Origin: Rhodospirillales bacterium
GTDB taxonomy: Bacteria; Pseudomonadota; Alphaproteobacteria; Reyranellales; Reyranellaceae
Direction: 5' to 3'
DNA length: 64,000 bases
NCBI GenBank assembly: GCA_016699855.1
Contig: CP064988.1
Location: 682,001 to 746,000 of the forward strand
This document shows, piece after piece, positions 20,129-29,199 of the stretch. Position numbers and translations under genes: made by a program. Positions within the stretch are counted from its first letter, which is position 1; each line of letters starts with the position of its first letter. Under the pieces are notes generated by a model. It ran no database searches. It saw only the letters and a list, made by a program, of their open reading frames with translations, and was not told the origin of the DNA.

Positions 20129-20141
20129 TTCTCCGTCCGGC

Positions 20142-21506
20142 CTATCTGCCGACGAGGTACATCGTCAGCGGCGTCCACGCGCAGACGAGCAGCAGCCAGC
20201 TGAACATGATGGCGATGAACGGCAGCACCGCCTTGCAGATGAACAGGAAGTTCTCCTTGAAGGCGGCCATGGCCACGATCAGGTTCAGCCCGACCGGCGG
20301 CGTGAGGTAGCCGATCTCCAGGTTCGCGGTCATGATGATCCCGAAATGCACGGCGTCGTAGCCGGCGGATTTCGCCAGCGGCAGCAGCAGCGGCGAGAAG
20401 ATCAGGATCGCCGAGCCGGCGTCCATCAGGCAGCCGACGATCAGCAGCAGGATGTTGATGCCGATCATCAGCATCACCGGGCTGTCGACCGCGCCCTGCA
20501 CGTGGGTCACCCAGCTCTTCGCGATGCCCTCGTAGTCGAGGATCGTGTTGAGGCTCGACGCGATCGCCAGCAGCGGCAGCAGCGTGCCCAGCATCTTCAC
20601 CGTGTCGAGCACGGTGTTCCAGTAGTCCGCCGGCCCCAGCTCGCGGTGGATGAGGAGCTCGACCAGCAGGGCGTAGACCAGCGACAGCGCCGCCGCCTCG
20701 GTCGGCGTGAACCAGCCGGTGTAGATGCCGCCTAGCAGGAACACCGGCAACAGCATCGCGAACACGCCCTCGCGGAGCGCGGTCGCGATCTTCGCGAGGC
20801 TCCAGCGGTCCGTCGGCCGCCCGCGGTTCGCGCCGTAGGAGTAGATCGAGAACAGCAGCGCGAGGAACAGGCCGGGTCCGATGCCGGCGACGAACAGCTG
20901 CGTGATCGACGTCTCGGTCATGATCCCGAACAGGATCATCGGGATCGACGGCGGGATCATGATCCCGAGCGTCCCGGCCGAGCACACGACGCCGATCGCG
21001 AAACTCCGGTCGTAGCCGCTGCGTATCAACGCCGGGTACATGATCGACCCGATGGCCAGCATGGTCACGATCGAGGAGCCGGAGATCGCGGCGAACACCG
21101 CGCAGGCCAGCACGGCGGCGATCCCCAGCCCGCCGGGGATCGGCGCGGTGAGCGCCACCATCACGTTGATCAGCCGCTGCGCGATCGACCCGCGCGACAT
21201 CAGCGCGCCGGCGAGCATGAACATCGGGATCGCCAGCAGGACCTCGCGGTCGACGGTGAACCAGACGTCCTGGATCAGGAACTCGACCGAGCTGTTGCGC
21301 GCGAACCAGGCGTGGGTGAACGCGGTCGCCACCGCCAGCAGCAGGACCACGGGCTGGCGCAGGAACAGCAGCGCCAGGATCAGCACGAAGAAGATCGCGA
21401 CCTTGTACGACAACAGACCCAGCGGGCCGAGCAGCGCCACGAACGCGAGCAAGCCCAGCGCCGACCAGGTCGAGCCGCGGATGGTGGAGGCGAGCAGCGT
21501 CGACAT
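20142..21506 (-). CDS. TRAP transporter large permease (DctM), second system
   Basis: A 454-residue DctM with characteristic segments AIPMFMLAGALMSRGSIAQR, AAISGSSIVTMLAIGSIMYP, GTLGIMIPPSIPMILFGIMT and NLEIGYLTPPVGLNLIVAMA. It has about 30 extra N-terminal residues (STWSALGLLAFVALLGPLGL) forming one more helix compared with the first system. The start codon shares one base with the DctQ stop (TGATG), indicating translational coupling. Function: Na+-driven uptake of a carboxylate delivered by the linked receptor(s). Confidence 0.92.
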   Translation of the reverse strand: MSTLLASTIRGSTWSALGLLAFVALLGPLGLLSYKVAIFFVLILALLFLRQPVVLLLAVATAFTHAWFARNSSVEFLIQDVWFTVDREVLLAIPMFMLAGALMSRGSIAQRLINVMVALTAPIPGGLGIAAVLACAVFAAISGSSIVTMLAIGSIMYPALIRSGYDRSFAIGVVCSAGTLGIMIPPSIPMILFGIMTETSITQLFVAGIGPGLFLALLFSIYSYGANRGRPTDRWSLAKIATALREGVFAMLLPVFLLGGIYTGWFTPTEAAALSLVYALLVELLIHRELGPADYWNTVLDTVKMLGTLLPLLAIASSLNTILDYEGIAKSWVTHVQGAVDSPVMLMIGINILLLIVGCLMDAGSAILIFSPLLLPLAKSAGYDAVHFGIIMTANLEIGYLTPPVGLNLIVAMAAFKENFLFICKAVLPFIAIMFSWLLLVCAWTPLTMYLVGR

Positions 21507-22006
21507 CACTCGCCGTCCTTCTCTTCGGGACGCAGCGCCGGAAAGGCCGCGTGGGCGGCGTAGCGAAGCGCGGACGCGAAGAACAGGTAGGGCAGCGCCG
21601 CCTGGATCGGCCACAGCTTGATCTTGAACACCATGTCCGTCTCGCCCAGGCGTGCCGAGCTGGCGACGAACTGCACGGCGTAGACGCCGAGGAAGAGGCA
21701 GATCCCGCACGACACGAGGTCGCCGATTCGGGTCATCGGTCCCTGCCAGGATTCCGGGAACAGCCGGTCCACCGCCGACACCCTGAGGTGGCCGCCGCTG
21801 TGGACGACGATGGTGAAGCCCAGCAGGCCAGCGATCGCCGTGGCGAACACCGCGAATTTCTGCGCGCCGAAGATACCGTTGCCCAGCGCCTCGCGCGAGA
21901 ACACGTCGGCGAACAGCGAGGCGGCCACGAGCACGAACGCCACGCACGCCACGATCGTCTCGAGCCTGTACAGAAGGCCGAGCGACCGTCGGACGGCTTC
22001 CTGCAT
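21506..22006 (-). CDS. TRAP transporter small permease (DctQ), second system
   Basis: Small subunit of 166 residues with four hydrophobic segments, e.g. ETIVACVAFVLVAASLFADV followed by FSREALGNGIFGAQ, then FAVFATAIAGLLGFTIVVHS, LVSCGICLFLGVYAVQFVAS and IQAALPYLFFASALRYAAHA. It lies 38 bp after the receptor gene and is coupled to DctM by a one-base overlap. Confidence 0.9.
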   Translation of the reverse strand: MQEAVRRSLGLLYRLETIVACVAFVLVAASLFADVFSREALGNGIFGAQKFAVFATAIAGLLGFTIVVHSGGHLRVSAVDRLFPESWQGPMTRIGDLVSCGICLFLGVYAVQFVASSARLGETDMVFKIKLWPIQAALPYLFFASALRYAAHAAFPALRPEEKDGE

Positions 22007-22044
22007 CCCCTATCCTCCAGGTCGTGTCCAGACGTGACTCGTCG

Positions 22045-23046
22045 TCACTTCGGCCGGGCGGCGAACTCCTTCTGGCCTTTCTGGATCGCCTCGTAGAGCT
22101 CCATCGCGCGCCCGCCGATGCCCTTGACGAGCTCGAGCTGCGCCGGCGCGACGAGCGCCCGCCACTCGGCGCGCTGCGCGTCGGTCAGCTCGACGAAGGT
22201 GCCGCCCTTGCGTTTGAAGTCGGCGACCTTAGCGCTCTGCTCGGCGTCGACCGCGCGGCGGGTCTCGGCGACCGGCACCGGCGCGCTTCGCAGGCCGTCC
22301 TGCACATCCTTCGGCAGCTTGTCGAACTGCGCCTTGTTGACCACGACCATCGCGGGATGGTGCAGGTGCTGCGTGTCGACGAAGTACGGCGCGCTCGTCG
22401 CCGCCGGGGTCGTGATGTAGTACGAGAACGGCAGATCGCAGGCGACGACCAGATTCTGCTCCAGCGCCGGGAAGAGCTCCGACAACGGCAGCTGCACGCC
22501 ATTGCCGCCGAGCTGGTTCCAGAACATCTTCGAGCCGGCGGTCGGCGCGATGCGCGCCTTCAGGCCCTTGACGCTGGCGGGCGTCGGGCACGGCGACTTG
22601 CACACGACGCCATTGTACCCGACCTCGCTGTCGCCGACGATCACGAGGCCCTTCGCGTCGAAGATGCTGCGCAGCACCGGCATCGCGAACTTCTCGGTGA
22701 CGTAGTCGCGCTCCGCCTTGCTCGCCCACAGGAACGGAACGTTCATCACGCCGCCCTCGGGCACGACGATGGACATGCCGGCGAACGAGACGCTGGCGAT
22801 CTGCAGCCGGCCGCGCACGACCTGCTGGCCGATCTCCTGTTCGCTGCCGACGAACTGGCGCTCGACCACGAGCTTGCCGCCGGAACTCTTCGTCGCGTTG
22901 GCGGCGAAGGTGTCGACGAAGCCGATCAGCGCGGTGCCGGGCTGGGCCGCAGACGCGACCTTCCATTGCTCCTGCGCCAGCGCCGGCGAAGACACCAACG
23001 CGCCCGCGACCACGACCGCGAACGCGCGGCGCGCCAGTCCCACCAT
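22045..23046 (-). CDS. TRAP substrate-binding protein (DctP), second system
   Basis: Receptor of 333 residues. Signal peptide MVGLARRAFAVVVAGALVSS, cleavage near ALAQE. QWKVASAAQPGTALIGF, VERQFVGSEQEIGQQVVRGR, KGLKARIAPTAGSKMFWNQL with the substrate-binding Arg, and LPLSELFPALEQNLVVACDL are the TRAP marks. VVCKSPCPTPAS contains a likely disulfide pair also present in the 19082 copy. It is the first gene of the operon with DctQ and DctM. Ligand unknown. Confidence 0.9.
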   Translation of the reverse strand: MVGLARRAFAVVVAGALVSSPALAQEQWKVASAAQPGTALIGFVDTFAANATKSSGGKLVVERQFVGSEQEIGQQVVRGRLQIASVSFAGMSIVVPEGGVMNVPFLWASKAERDYVTEKFAMPVLRSIFDAKGLVIVGDSEVGYNGVVCKSPCPTPASVKGLKARIAPTAGSKMFWNQLGGNGVQLPLSELFPALEQNLVVACDLPFSYYITTPAATSAPYFVDTQHLHHPAMVVVNKAQFDKLPKDVQDGLRSAPVPVAETRRAVDAEQSAKVADFKRKGGTFVELTDAQRAEWRALVAPAQLELVKGIGGRAMELYEAIQKGQKEFAARPK

Positions 23047-23227
23047 CTCGTTTCCTCCCCCTATGACTTTCGCGGAGGCTAGACGGCCCCCTCCGGCCTG
23101 TCGACCGCTAAATAAACCGCCGTTTACCTCGCCGCGCCCGGACCCTCGCTTGACCCTGCTCGGCGCCGCCTCCCATAGTGCCGCGAACGACGCGCGCGGC
23201 TGAACGCGCGCCGATCGGGAGGGGACG

Positions 23228-24904
23228 ATGGCGGATTTTCCGTGGGTGAAGAGCTACCCGGCCGGCGTGGCGTGGGAGCTCGACGTGCCGAAAAAGGGCA
23301 TCCACGAGGCGTTCGAGGAGGCCTGCGCGCAGTACGGCGACAAGCCGTTCACCGACTTCCTCGACAAGATCATGACCTTCCGGGACTACAAGGCCGCGAC
23401 CGACCGCGCCGCCGCCGGGTTCCAGAAGCTGGGCGTCGGACCGGGCGTCCATGTCGGGCTCTACCTTCCCAACACGCCGCACTACATCATCGCTTTCTTC
23501 GGCGTGCTCAAGGCCGGCGGCCGCGTGGTCAACTATAGCCCGCTCGACGCCGCCCGCGAGCTCGAGCACAAGATCGCCGACAGCGAGACCGACATCCTCG
23601 TCACGCTCGACGTCAAGGCGCTGTACCCGAAGATGGCGGCCATGCGCGGCAAGTCGCGCCTCAAGAAGCTGATCGTCGGCAGCGTCGCGGACTTCCTGCC
23701 GTGGCCCAAGAACTGGCTGTATCCGATCGCCAAGAAGGCGGATTTCGACAAGTGGCCGCGCGACGACTGGCACATGTCGTTCAAGGACCTGCTGGCCAAC
23801 GACGGCGTCTACAAGAAGCACGCCATCAAGGACGACATCTGGGACGAGGTCGCGCTGCTGCAGTACACCGGCGGCACCACCGGCCTGCCGAAGGCGGCGA
23901 TGCTGACGCACGGCAGCATCATGGCGGCGATCGTGCTGCCGTTGTTCCACATCTACGCGCTGTCGGGAATCATGCTGGGCGCGGTGCGCAACGGCAACCA
24001 GCTGATCCTCTATCCGCGGCCCGACGTCGACATGATCGTCAAGGACCTCGGCACCAAGCGGCCGACCTTCCTGCCCGGCGTGCCGACGCTCTACACCGCG
24101 ATCAACAAGCATCCACTGGCCAAGACGCTCGATCTGAAATCGCTCAAGATCTGCATGTCCGGCGGCGCGCCGCTGCCGGTCGAGGTCCAGAACGAGTTCG
24201 AGAAGCTGACCGGCGCGACGCTGATCGAGGGCTACGGCCTGACCGAGACGTCGCCCACGGGCTGCATCTGCCCGGTCGACAAGAGCGTGCGCCGCGTCGG
24301 CTCCTGCGGCGTGCCGATGCCCGGCACGATCGTCGAGATCCGCGGACTGGAGGACCACACCAAGGTGCTGCCGCCGGGCAAGGACAACGTCGGCGAGGTC
24401 TGCATCATCGGTCCGCAGGTGATGATGGGCTACTGGAAGAAGCAGGACGAGACCGACAAGGTCCTGTTCTCGCATCCCTCGACCAACTGGAAGGGCCTGC
24501 GCACCGGCGACATGGGCTACATGGACGCCGACGGCTGGGTGTTCCTCGTCGACCGCTCGAAGGACCTGATCATCTCCTCCGGCTACAACGTCTATCCGCG
24601 CGTGATCGAGGAGGCGACCTACGAGCACCCCGCGGTCGAGGAGTGCATCGTCATCGGCATCCCCGACGAGTATCGCGGCGAGGCGCCCAAGGTGTTCGTC
24701 AAGCTCAAGCCCGGCATGTCGCTTACGTTCGACGAGCTGAAGGCCCATCTCGACGGCAAGATCGGCAAGCACGAGTTCCCGGTCGCGTTCGAGATCCGCG
24801 CCGAGCTGCCCAAGACCCCCGTCGGCAAGCTCTCCAAGAAGGAGCTGAAGGCCGAGGAGAAGGAGAAGCTCGAGGCGAAGAAGGCCAACGCGACGGCCGG
24901 CTGA
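23228..24904 (+). CDS. fadD: long-chain-fatty-acid-CoA ligase (FadD-like), with internal deletion
   Basis: Acyl-CoA synthetase of the ANL superfamily, 558 residues, converting a fatty acid, ATP and CoA to acyl-CoA. Motifs: YTGGTTGLPKAAMLTH (P-loop A3), GYGLTETSPTG (A5), RTGDMGYMDADGWVFLVDRS (A7/A8) and the C-terminal catalytic Lys in LPKTPVGKLSKKEL (A10). Only about 7 residues separate MLTH from the LPLFH motif, whereas homologues (and the other ligase in this window) have about 30-40, so an in-frame deletion of roughly 28 residues next to the active site is inferred. It may be inactive. Start ATG 23228 follows GGGAGGGGAC. Confidence 0.85.
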   Translation: MADFPWVKSYPAGVAWELDVPKKGIHEAFEEACAQYGDKPFTDFLDKIMTFRDYKAATDRAAAGFQKLGVGPGVHVGLYLPNTPHYIIAFFGVLKAGGRVVNYSPLDAARELEHKIADSETDILVTLDVKALYPKMAAMRGKSRLKKLIVGSVADFLPWPKNWLYPIAKKADFDKWPRDDWHMSFKDLLANDGVYKKHAIKDDIWDEVALLQYTGGTTGLPKAAMLTHGSIMAAIVLPLFHIYALSGIMLGAVRNGNQLILYPRPDVDMIVKDLGTKRPTFLPGVPTLYTAINKHPLAKTLDLKSLKICMSGGAPLPVEVQNEFEKLTGATLIEGYGLTETSPTGCICPVDKSVRRVGSCGVPMPGTIVEIRGLEDHTKVLPPGKDNVGEVCIIGPQVMMGYWKKQDETDKVLFSHPSTNWKGLRTGDMGYMDADGWVFLVDRSKDLIISSGYNVYPRVIEEATYEHPAVEECIVIGIPDEYRGEAPKVFVKLKPGMSLTFDELKAHLDGKIGKHEFPVAFEIRAELPKTPVGKLSKKELKAEEKEKLEAKKANATAG

Positions 24905-24918
24905 CGCGGCGTCTCGCC

Positions 24919-25572
24919 TCAGCGCGGCCGGAGCGTGTCGAGGTGGTGTTTGGCGGCCTCGATGCTCATGCCGGCGCGCTGGCGCAGCCAGTCCATCGCC
25001 TCCGGCTCGCGGCCGGCCGAGATCAGCCCGGCGAGGCTGGCGCGCACCTTGGGATCGTCGAGCGGCGAGGGTCCGCGCGGCGCGAAGCGCAGCGCGTCGA
25101 CATAGTCCTTGGCCTCCTTCAGGCCCATGCCTGTGCGTTCGCGCACCAGCTTCACCGCTTCCATCAAACGGCCCTCGGCGACCAGCGTCGTCGCCTCGGC
25201 GCGCGGATCGCCGGGAGGAGGCGGCGGCGGCGCGGTCGCGACGCGGCGGGCCATCGTGTTCAGCGACGGCACGTTCGGCATCGCGTCGACGTAGTCCTTG
25301 GCCTCCTTCAGGCCCAACCCGGTGATATCGCGCACCATCTTGATGGCCTCGATCTTCTCGCCGCGCGCCATTTTGGCGCGCAGGATCGAGTCGGCCGCCG
25401 CCATCGTCAGGCTGGCGACCGGCGTATCCTCGCCTGCCGGCGAGGGCGTGGCGAAAGCCTGCGCATCGAGCACCTTGGCCCGTCCGCGGCCACGCAGCAG
25501 CAGCGCGAGCGCGACGATGGCGACCACCACGCCGGCGCCGACCGCGGCCACGACCACCCAGCTCTGACCCAT
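24919..25572 (-). CDS. membrane-anchored protein with L7/L12-like repeats
   Basis: A 217-residue protein with one N-terminal transmembrane helix (about residues 5-27, VVVAAVGAGVVVAIVALALL). It then has two repeats very like the ribosomal protein L7/L12 C-terminal domain: KIEAIKMVRDITGLGLKEAK (about 73-92) and LMEAVKLVRERTGMGLKEAK (about 137-156). A third, weaker repeat is EPEAMDWLRQRAGMSIEAAK near the end. A PPPPPP linker separates the first two. It is not ribosomal: it has an anchor and lacks the L7/L12 N-terminal dimer domain. Function unknown. It is convergent with the ligase, 14 bp apart. Confidence 0.75.
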   Translation of the reverse strand: MGQSWVVVAAVGAGVVVAIVALALLLRGRGRAKVLDAQAFATPSPAGEDTPVASLTMAAADSILRAKMARGEKIEAIKMVRDITGLGLKEAKDYVDAMPNVPSLNTMARRVATAPPPPPPGDPRAEATTLVAEGRLMEAVKLVRERTGMGLKEAKDYVDALRFAPRGPSPLDDPKVRASLAGLISAGREPEAMDWLRQRAGMSIEAAKHHLDTLRPR

Positions 25573-25726
25573 CCGCCGTCCCCCGCGACGCGACCTCCCG
25601 GACGCGACGTCCGTCAGCATAGTCCGGGACGGCGCCCGCGCCTATCGCCGGCCGCGCGATCCGCTTGCGCCGCCGCCGCCGGCCGCTAGTCTGCGCCACC
25701 GCTCCCGCCCCCAGGAACCGCCCGCC

Positions 25727-27331
25727 GTGAACACCGCGCCTTTCGCCTACGATTTCCCCTACACGACCCGCAAACTGCCGATCTTCGCCGACAACGTCGC
25801 CGCCTCCTCGCAGCAGCTGGCGTCGTCGGCGGGCCTGCGCATGCTGGCCAAGGGCGGCAGCGCGGTCGACTCCGCCATCGCCACGGCCATCGCGCTGACG
25901 ATCGTCGAGCCGACCATGAACGGGATCGGCTCCGACGCCTTCTGCATCGTGTGGGACGGCACCAAGCTCGTCGGTATGAACGCGTCCGGCCACGCGCCGG
26001 CGCTGATGACGCCCGACCGCTACGCCGGCCGCGCCAAGATGCCGGACGTCGGATGGGACTCGGTGACCGTGCCGGGTTGCGTGTCGCTATGGGTCGAGTT
26101 GCACAAGCGCTACGGCAAGCTGCCCTTCGCCGACCTGTTCGAGCCGGCGATCCGCTACGCGCGCGACGGCTTCCGCGTGTCGTACATGGTCTCGCGCCAG
26201 TGGGAGCGCGCCATCCCGCGGCTGAAGGACCAGCCCAACTGGGCGCCGTCCTTCATCCCCGGCGGCCGCGCTCCGAAGCCGGGAGAGCTGTGGAAGTTCC
26301 CCGACCAGGCGCGCACTCTCCAGATCATCGCCGAGACCAAGGGCGAAGCCTACTACCGCGGCGAACTCGCCGAGAAGATGGAGAAATTCGCGATCGAGTG
26401 CGGCGGCACGCTGCGCCGGAGCGATCTCGAGGCGCACCGGCCGGACTGGGTCGATCCCATCGGCCTCGACTACCGCGGCACGACGCTGCACGAGATCCCG
26501 CCCAACGGCCAGGGCATCGCCGCCTGCATGGCGCTCGGCATCCTCGAGAATTTCGACATCGCCGGCATGGAACCCGACGGCGCCGAGCTGGCGCATCTGC
26601 GCATCGAGGCGATGAAGCTCGCCTTCGCCGACATCCACCGCTACGTCGCCGATCCGCGCTTCATGGAGGTAACGCCGGCCGAGATGCTCGACAAGGCCTA
26701 CTTGAAATCCCGCGCCGGCCTGATCGACACGCGGAAGGCCGGCGCCTTTGGCCCGGGCGCCCCGAAGATGGGCGGCACGGTCTATCTCGGCGCGGCCGAT
26801 TCCAGCGGCATGATGGTGTCGCTGATCCAATCCAACTACAGCGGCTTCGGATCGGGCGTCGTGGTGCCCGGCACCGGCATCGCGCTTCAGAACCGCGCCA
26901 CCGGGTTCTCGCTGCAGCCCGGCCATCCCAATCTCGTGGCGCCGGGCAAGCGGCCGTTCCACACCATCATCCCGGCCTTCATCACCAAGGGCGGCCGGCC
27001 GGTGGCCACGTTCGGCCTGATGGGCGGCGGCATGCAGCCGCAGGGCCACATGCAGGTGTTCTCGCGCATCGTCGATTTCGGCCAGAACCCGCAGGCCGCC
27101 ATCGACGCGCCGAGGTGGCGCATCCACGAGACCGACGGCACGGTGTGGACCGAGGCGCATACGCCGGCGGCGACGCTGCAGGGGCTGGAGGCGCTCGGCC
27201 ACAAGCTCACGCGCACGCCCGAGCCGAGCTTCGACTTCGGCTCGGCCCAGATCATCTGGCGTTTCGACGACGGCGGCCCCTATCTCGGGGCGTCGGAGAG
27301 CCGCCGCGACGGGGCGGCCATCGGCTTCTAG
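25727..27331 (+). CDS. gamma-glutamyltransferase family protein
   Basis: Ntn-hydrolase of 534 residues, homologous to gamma-glutamyltransferases and cephalosporin acylases that autocleave into two chains. Seen are NVAASSQQLASSAGLRMLAK, GGSAVDSAIATAIALTIVEP and GIGSDAFCIVWDG near the start. The likely nucleophile Thr is in KMGGTVYLGAADSSGMMVS (near residue 347), and GFGLMGGG-like TFGLMGGGMQPQGHMQVF follows. There is no signal peptide, so it is probably cytoplasmic, unlike E. coli Ggt. The GTG start at 25727 is the only start before conserved sequence. The substrate may be a gamma-glutamyl or acyl amide. Confidence 0.85.
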   Translation: MNTAPFAYDFPYTTRKLPIFADNVAASSQQLASSAGLRMLAKGGSAVDSAIATAIALTIVEPTMNGIGSDAFCIVWDGTKLVGMNASGHAPALMTPDRYAGRAKMPDVGWDSVTVPGCVSLWVELHKRYGKLPFADLFEPAIRYARDGFRVSYMVSRQWERAIPRLKDQPNWAPSFIPGGRAPKPGELWKFPDQARTLQIIAETKGEAYYRGELAEKMEKFAIECGGTLRRSDLEAHRPDWVDPIGLDYRGTTLHEIPPNGQGIAACMALGILENFDIAGMEPDGAELAHLRIEAMKLAFADIHRYVADPRFMEVTPAEMLDKAYLKSRAGLIDTRKAGAFGPGAPKMGGTVYLGAADSSGMMVSLIQSNYSGFGSGVVVPGTGIALQNRATGFSLQPGHPNLVAPGKRPFHTIIPAFITKGGRPVATFGLMGGGMQPQGHMQVFSRIVDFGQNPQAAIDAPRWRIHETDGTVWTEAHTPAATLQGLEALGHKLTRTPEPSFDFGSAQIIWRFDDGGPYLGASESRRDGAAIGF

Positions 27332-27367
27332 GACCGGCCCCGCCGCCTACAAGAAGGGGAGGCGAGC

Positions 27368-28447
27368 ATGCACGATATCGCGTTCGGATTCCAGGCGGCG
27401 CCGGCCAGCGACGTCCGCAAGCCCGACCACGTCCTCTACCGCGAGGTGATGGACGACTGCGCGCTCGGCCATAGGCTCGGCTACGACGCGGCATGGCTGC
27501 TGGAGCACCATTTCAGCGACTACTACCCGACGCCCAGCCCGCTGCTGTTCATGGCCCACATCGCCGCCGCCTTCCCCGACCTGTCGCTGGGCACCTCGGT
27601 GCTTGTGCTGCCGTGGTACCACCCGCTGCGGCTGGCGGAGGAGATCGCGATGCTCAACGCCATGACGCGGGGCACGCTGCATCTCGGCATCGGCCGCGGC
27701 ACGGCGAAGATGGAGTACGACGCCTTCAACGTCGACATGAACGAGGCCCGCGCGCGCTTCGCGGAGTGCTACCGCATCGTCGAGAAGGGTCTGTCCGGCG
27801 CGCCGTTCACGCACGACGGCAGGTTCTGGAAGATCGAGCGGCCGCTGACCCTGCGGCCCGAGCCGGTCGGCAAGAAGGTGCGCTTCTACGGCGCCATCGG
27901 CAGCGCCGCGTCGGCCGAGATCATGGGCGATCTCGGCGTGCCGCCGATCTGCCTGTCGACCTTCCCTGACCGCCTGCTGACCCAGATCCTCGAGCGCTGG
28001 CGCGGCCGCGCCGGCGCCCGCGCCGAGGGCGCGATCCTGCCGATCTCGGTGAAGATGTTCATCGCCGACACCGACGAGGAGGCGCAGGCCCTGGGCCGCA
28101 AGTACTACCCGCCCTACTTCGCGCTGCAGGCCGACCACTACGAGGCCGACGACAACCCGTGGGACGGCATTCCGGAGTACCAGGAGTTCAACCGGATGTT
28201 CGCCAATCTGCGCAAGCTCACCGACCCCGCCCAGCTGGGCCCGTTCATGGCCTCGAACCTCGTCGGCTCGCCGGCCACGATCCGCAAGCGCATCGACGCG
28301 CTGGCGGCGCTGGGTTTCGACTATTTCATGGTGTCCTGCGCCACGCCCGGGACGCCGATCGAGCTGCGCCAGCGCATGATGACGCGCTTCGCCGAGGAGA
28401 TCTGCCCCGGTTACTCCCCGTCGATGCGCCGCAAACGCGCGGCCTAG
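27368..28447 (+). CDS. LLM-class flavin-dependent oxidoreductase
   Basis: Bacterial-luciferase-like flavin enzyme of 359 residues. The TIM-barrel marks are LGYDAAWLLEHHFSDYYPTP, LGTSVLVLPWYHPLRLAEEI and LNAMTRGTLHLGIGRGTAKM. The last part, NLVGSPATIRKRIDALAALG then DYFMVSC, fits the family's end. These enzymes use reduced FMN and O2 for a monooxygenation. It begins 36 bp after the gamma-glutamyltransferase and follows AGAAGGGGAGG, so it is likely co-transcribed. Substrate unknown. Confidence 0.87.
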   Translation: MHDIAFGFQAAPASDVRKPDHVLYREVMDDCALGHRLGYDAAWLLEHHFSDYYPTPSPLLFMAHIAAAFPDLSLGTSVLVLPWYHPLRLAEEIAMLNAMTRGTLHLGIGRGTAKMEYDAFNVDMNEARARFAECYRIVEKGLSGAPFTHDGRFWKIERPLTLRPEPVGKKVRFYGAIGSAASAEIMGDLGVPPICLSTFPDRLLTQILERWRGRAGARAEGAILPISVKMFIADTDEEAQALGRKYYPPYFALQADHYEADDNPWDGIPEYQEFNRMFANLRKLTDPAQLGPFMASNLVGSPATIRKRIDALAALGFDYFMVSCATPGTPIELRQRMMTRFAEEICPGYSPSMRRKRAA

Positions 28448-28525
28448 ACTCGCCACGAGCGGGCGGCGCCGCGCGGCATGCTAGGCCGCGACCACACGCG
28501 CCGCCGTGAACTCGGTGTTCATCTG

Positions 28526-29196
28526 TCAAGTCGCGCCGTCGTCCGGCGACGTCTCGCTGCGCCAGACGATGCAGTCCGGCGCGATGTCGTTGTAGCTCCA
28601 GCGGATCTGAATGCCCGGGGGCAGCGTCCGTTCTGGACGATGCGATCACGTTCGCGGTGGCCGATCTGCGTGAAATGCAGGCCGGTCACCGGCTCCGTCC
28701 ATTGGATACGCCACGTGTCCGATGCCGGATCGTCGGCGCGCAACGTCGTGCCGTAGCGGCCCGCGTGCGCGACGCCGGCGTGGCGGCCGGCGGCGCGCGA
28801 CGGCACGATCCACACGTCCTGGATGGCGCGGCCCTCCTGCGCCTAGCTGGCGCGCGACGGCACGATCCACACGTCCTGGATGGCGCGGCCCTCCTGCGCC
28901 TAGCTGGCGCGCGACGGCACGATCCACACGTCCTGGATGGCGCGGCCCTCCTGCGCCTAGCTGGCGCGCGACGGCACGATCCACACGTCCTGGATGGCGC
29001 GGCCCTCCTGCGCCTAGCTGAAGTGCCACTCGCCGGGACAGCGCAATGTGGCGACGTCCTCGCCGAACTCCGTAACTTCGAGCGCCCACGGGCCGATCAG
29101 CGAGACGTGGCGGTCCGTCCTGGCGCCCCTGTCGGCGACCGGACCGGCCGCCGACAGCGCGTCGGCGAAAGCGTTCGACGAGGCGAGCGTCGCCGC
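28526..29196 (-). pseudogene. decayed DUF1579-like protein gene with repeat-expanded nonsense codons
   Basis: On the minus strand a gene relic can be followed. It has ALSAAGPVADRGARTDRHVS, then EVTEFGEDVATLRCPGEWHF, then a stop codon. Next come four copies of EGRAIQDVWIVPSRA, each preceded by TAG (29014-29016 and every 57 bp below). After that the frame continues as GRYGTTLRADDPASDTWRIQ and TEPVTGLHFTQIGHRERDRI. A one-base loss near 28629 shifts to IQIRWSYNDIAPDCIVWRSE, ending at TGA 28526. The family resembles uncharacterised DUF1579-like proteins. No start codon is present; the relic's frame runs on from the stop of the glyoxalase gene. Confidence 0.75.
28792..29019. repeat. tandem repeat, four copies of 57 bp
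   Basis: Four essentially identical 57-bp units (28792-28848, 28849-28905, 28906-28962, 28963-29019). Each contains GATCCACACGTCCTGGATGG. The period is 19 codons, so the host frame is preserved, and each junction carries an in-frame TAG on the minus strand. Near-perfect identity indicates recent expansion. Confidence 0.95.
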
Positions 29197-29199
29197 CGA

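Noticed and set aside
23105..23125. TAAAC-CGCC-GTTTA inverted repeat upstream of the acyl-CoA ligase as a third MerR operator
   Set aside because: It shares only GTTTAC with the operator core and lacks TACGTA, so it does not match.
23108..25993. 961-codon minus-strand frame opposite the fatty-acyl-CoA ligase
   Set aside because: Composition artefact; the real minus-strand gene here is the shorter L7/L12-like one in another frame.
28792..29019. Possible CRISPR array
   Set aside because: The repeats are directly adjoining with no spacers and preserve a protein frame, so they are a tandem duplication.
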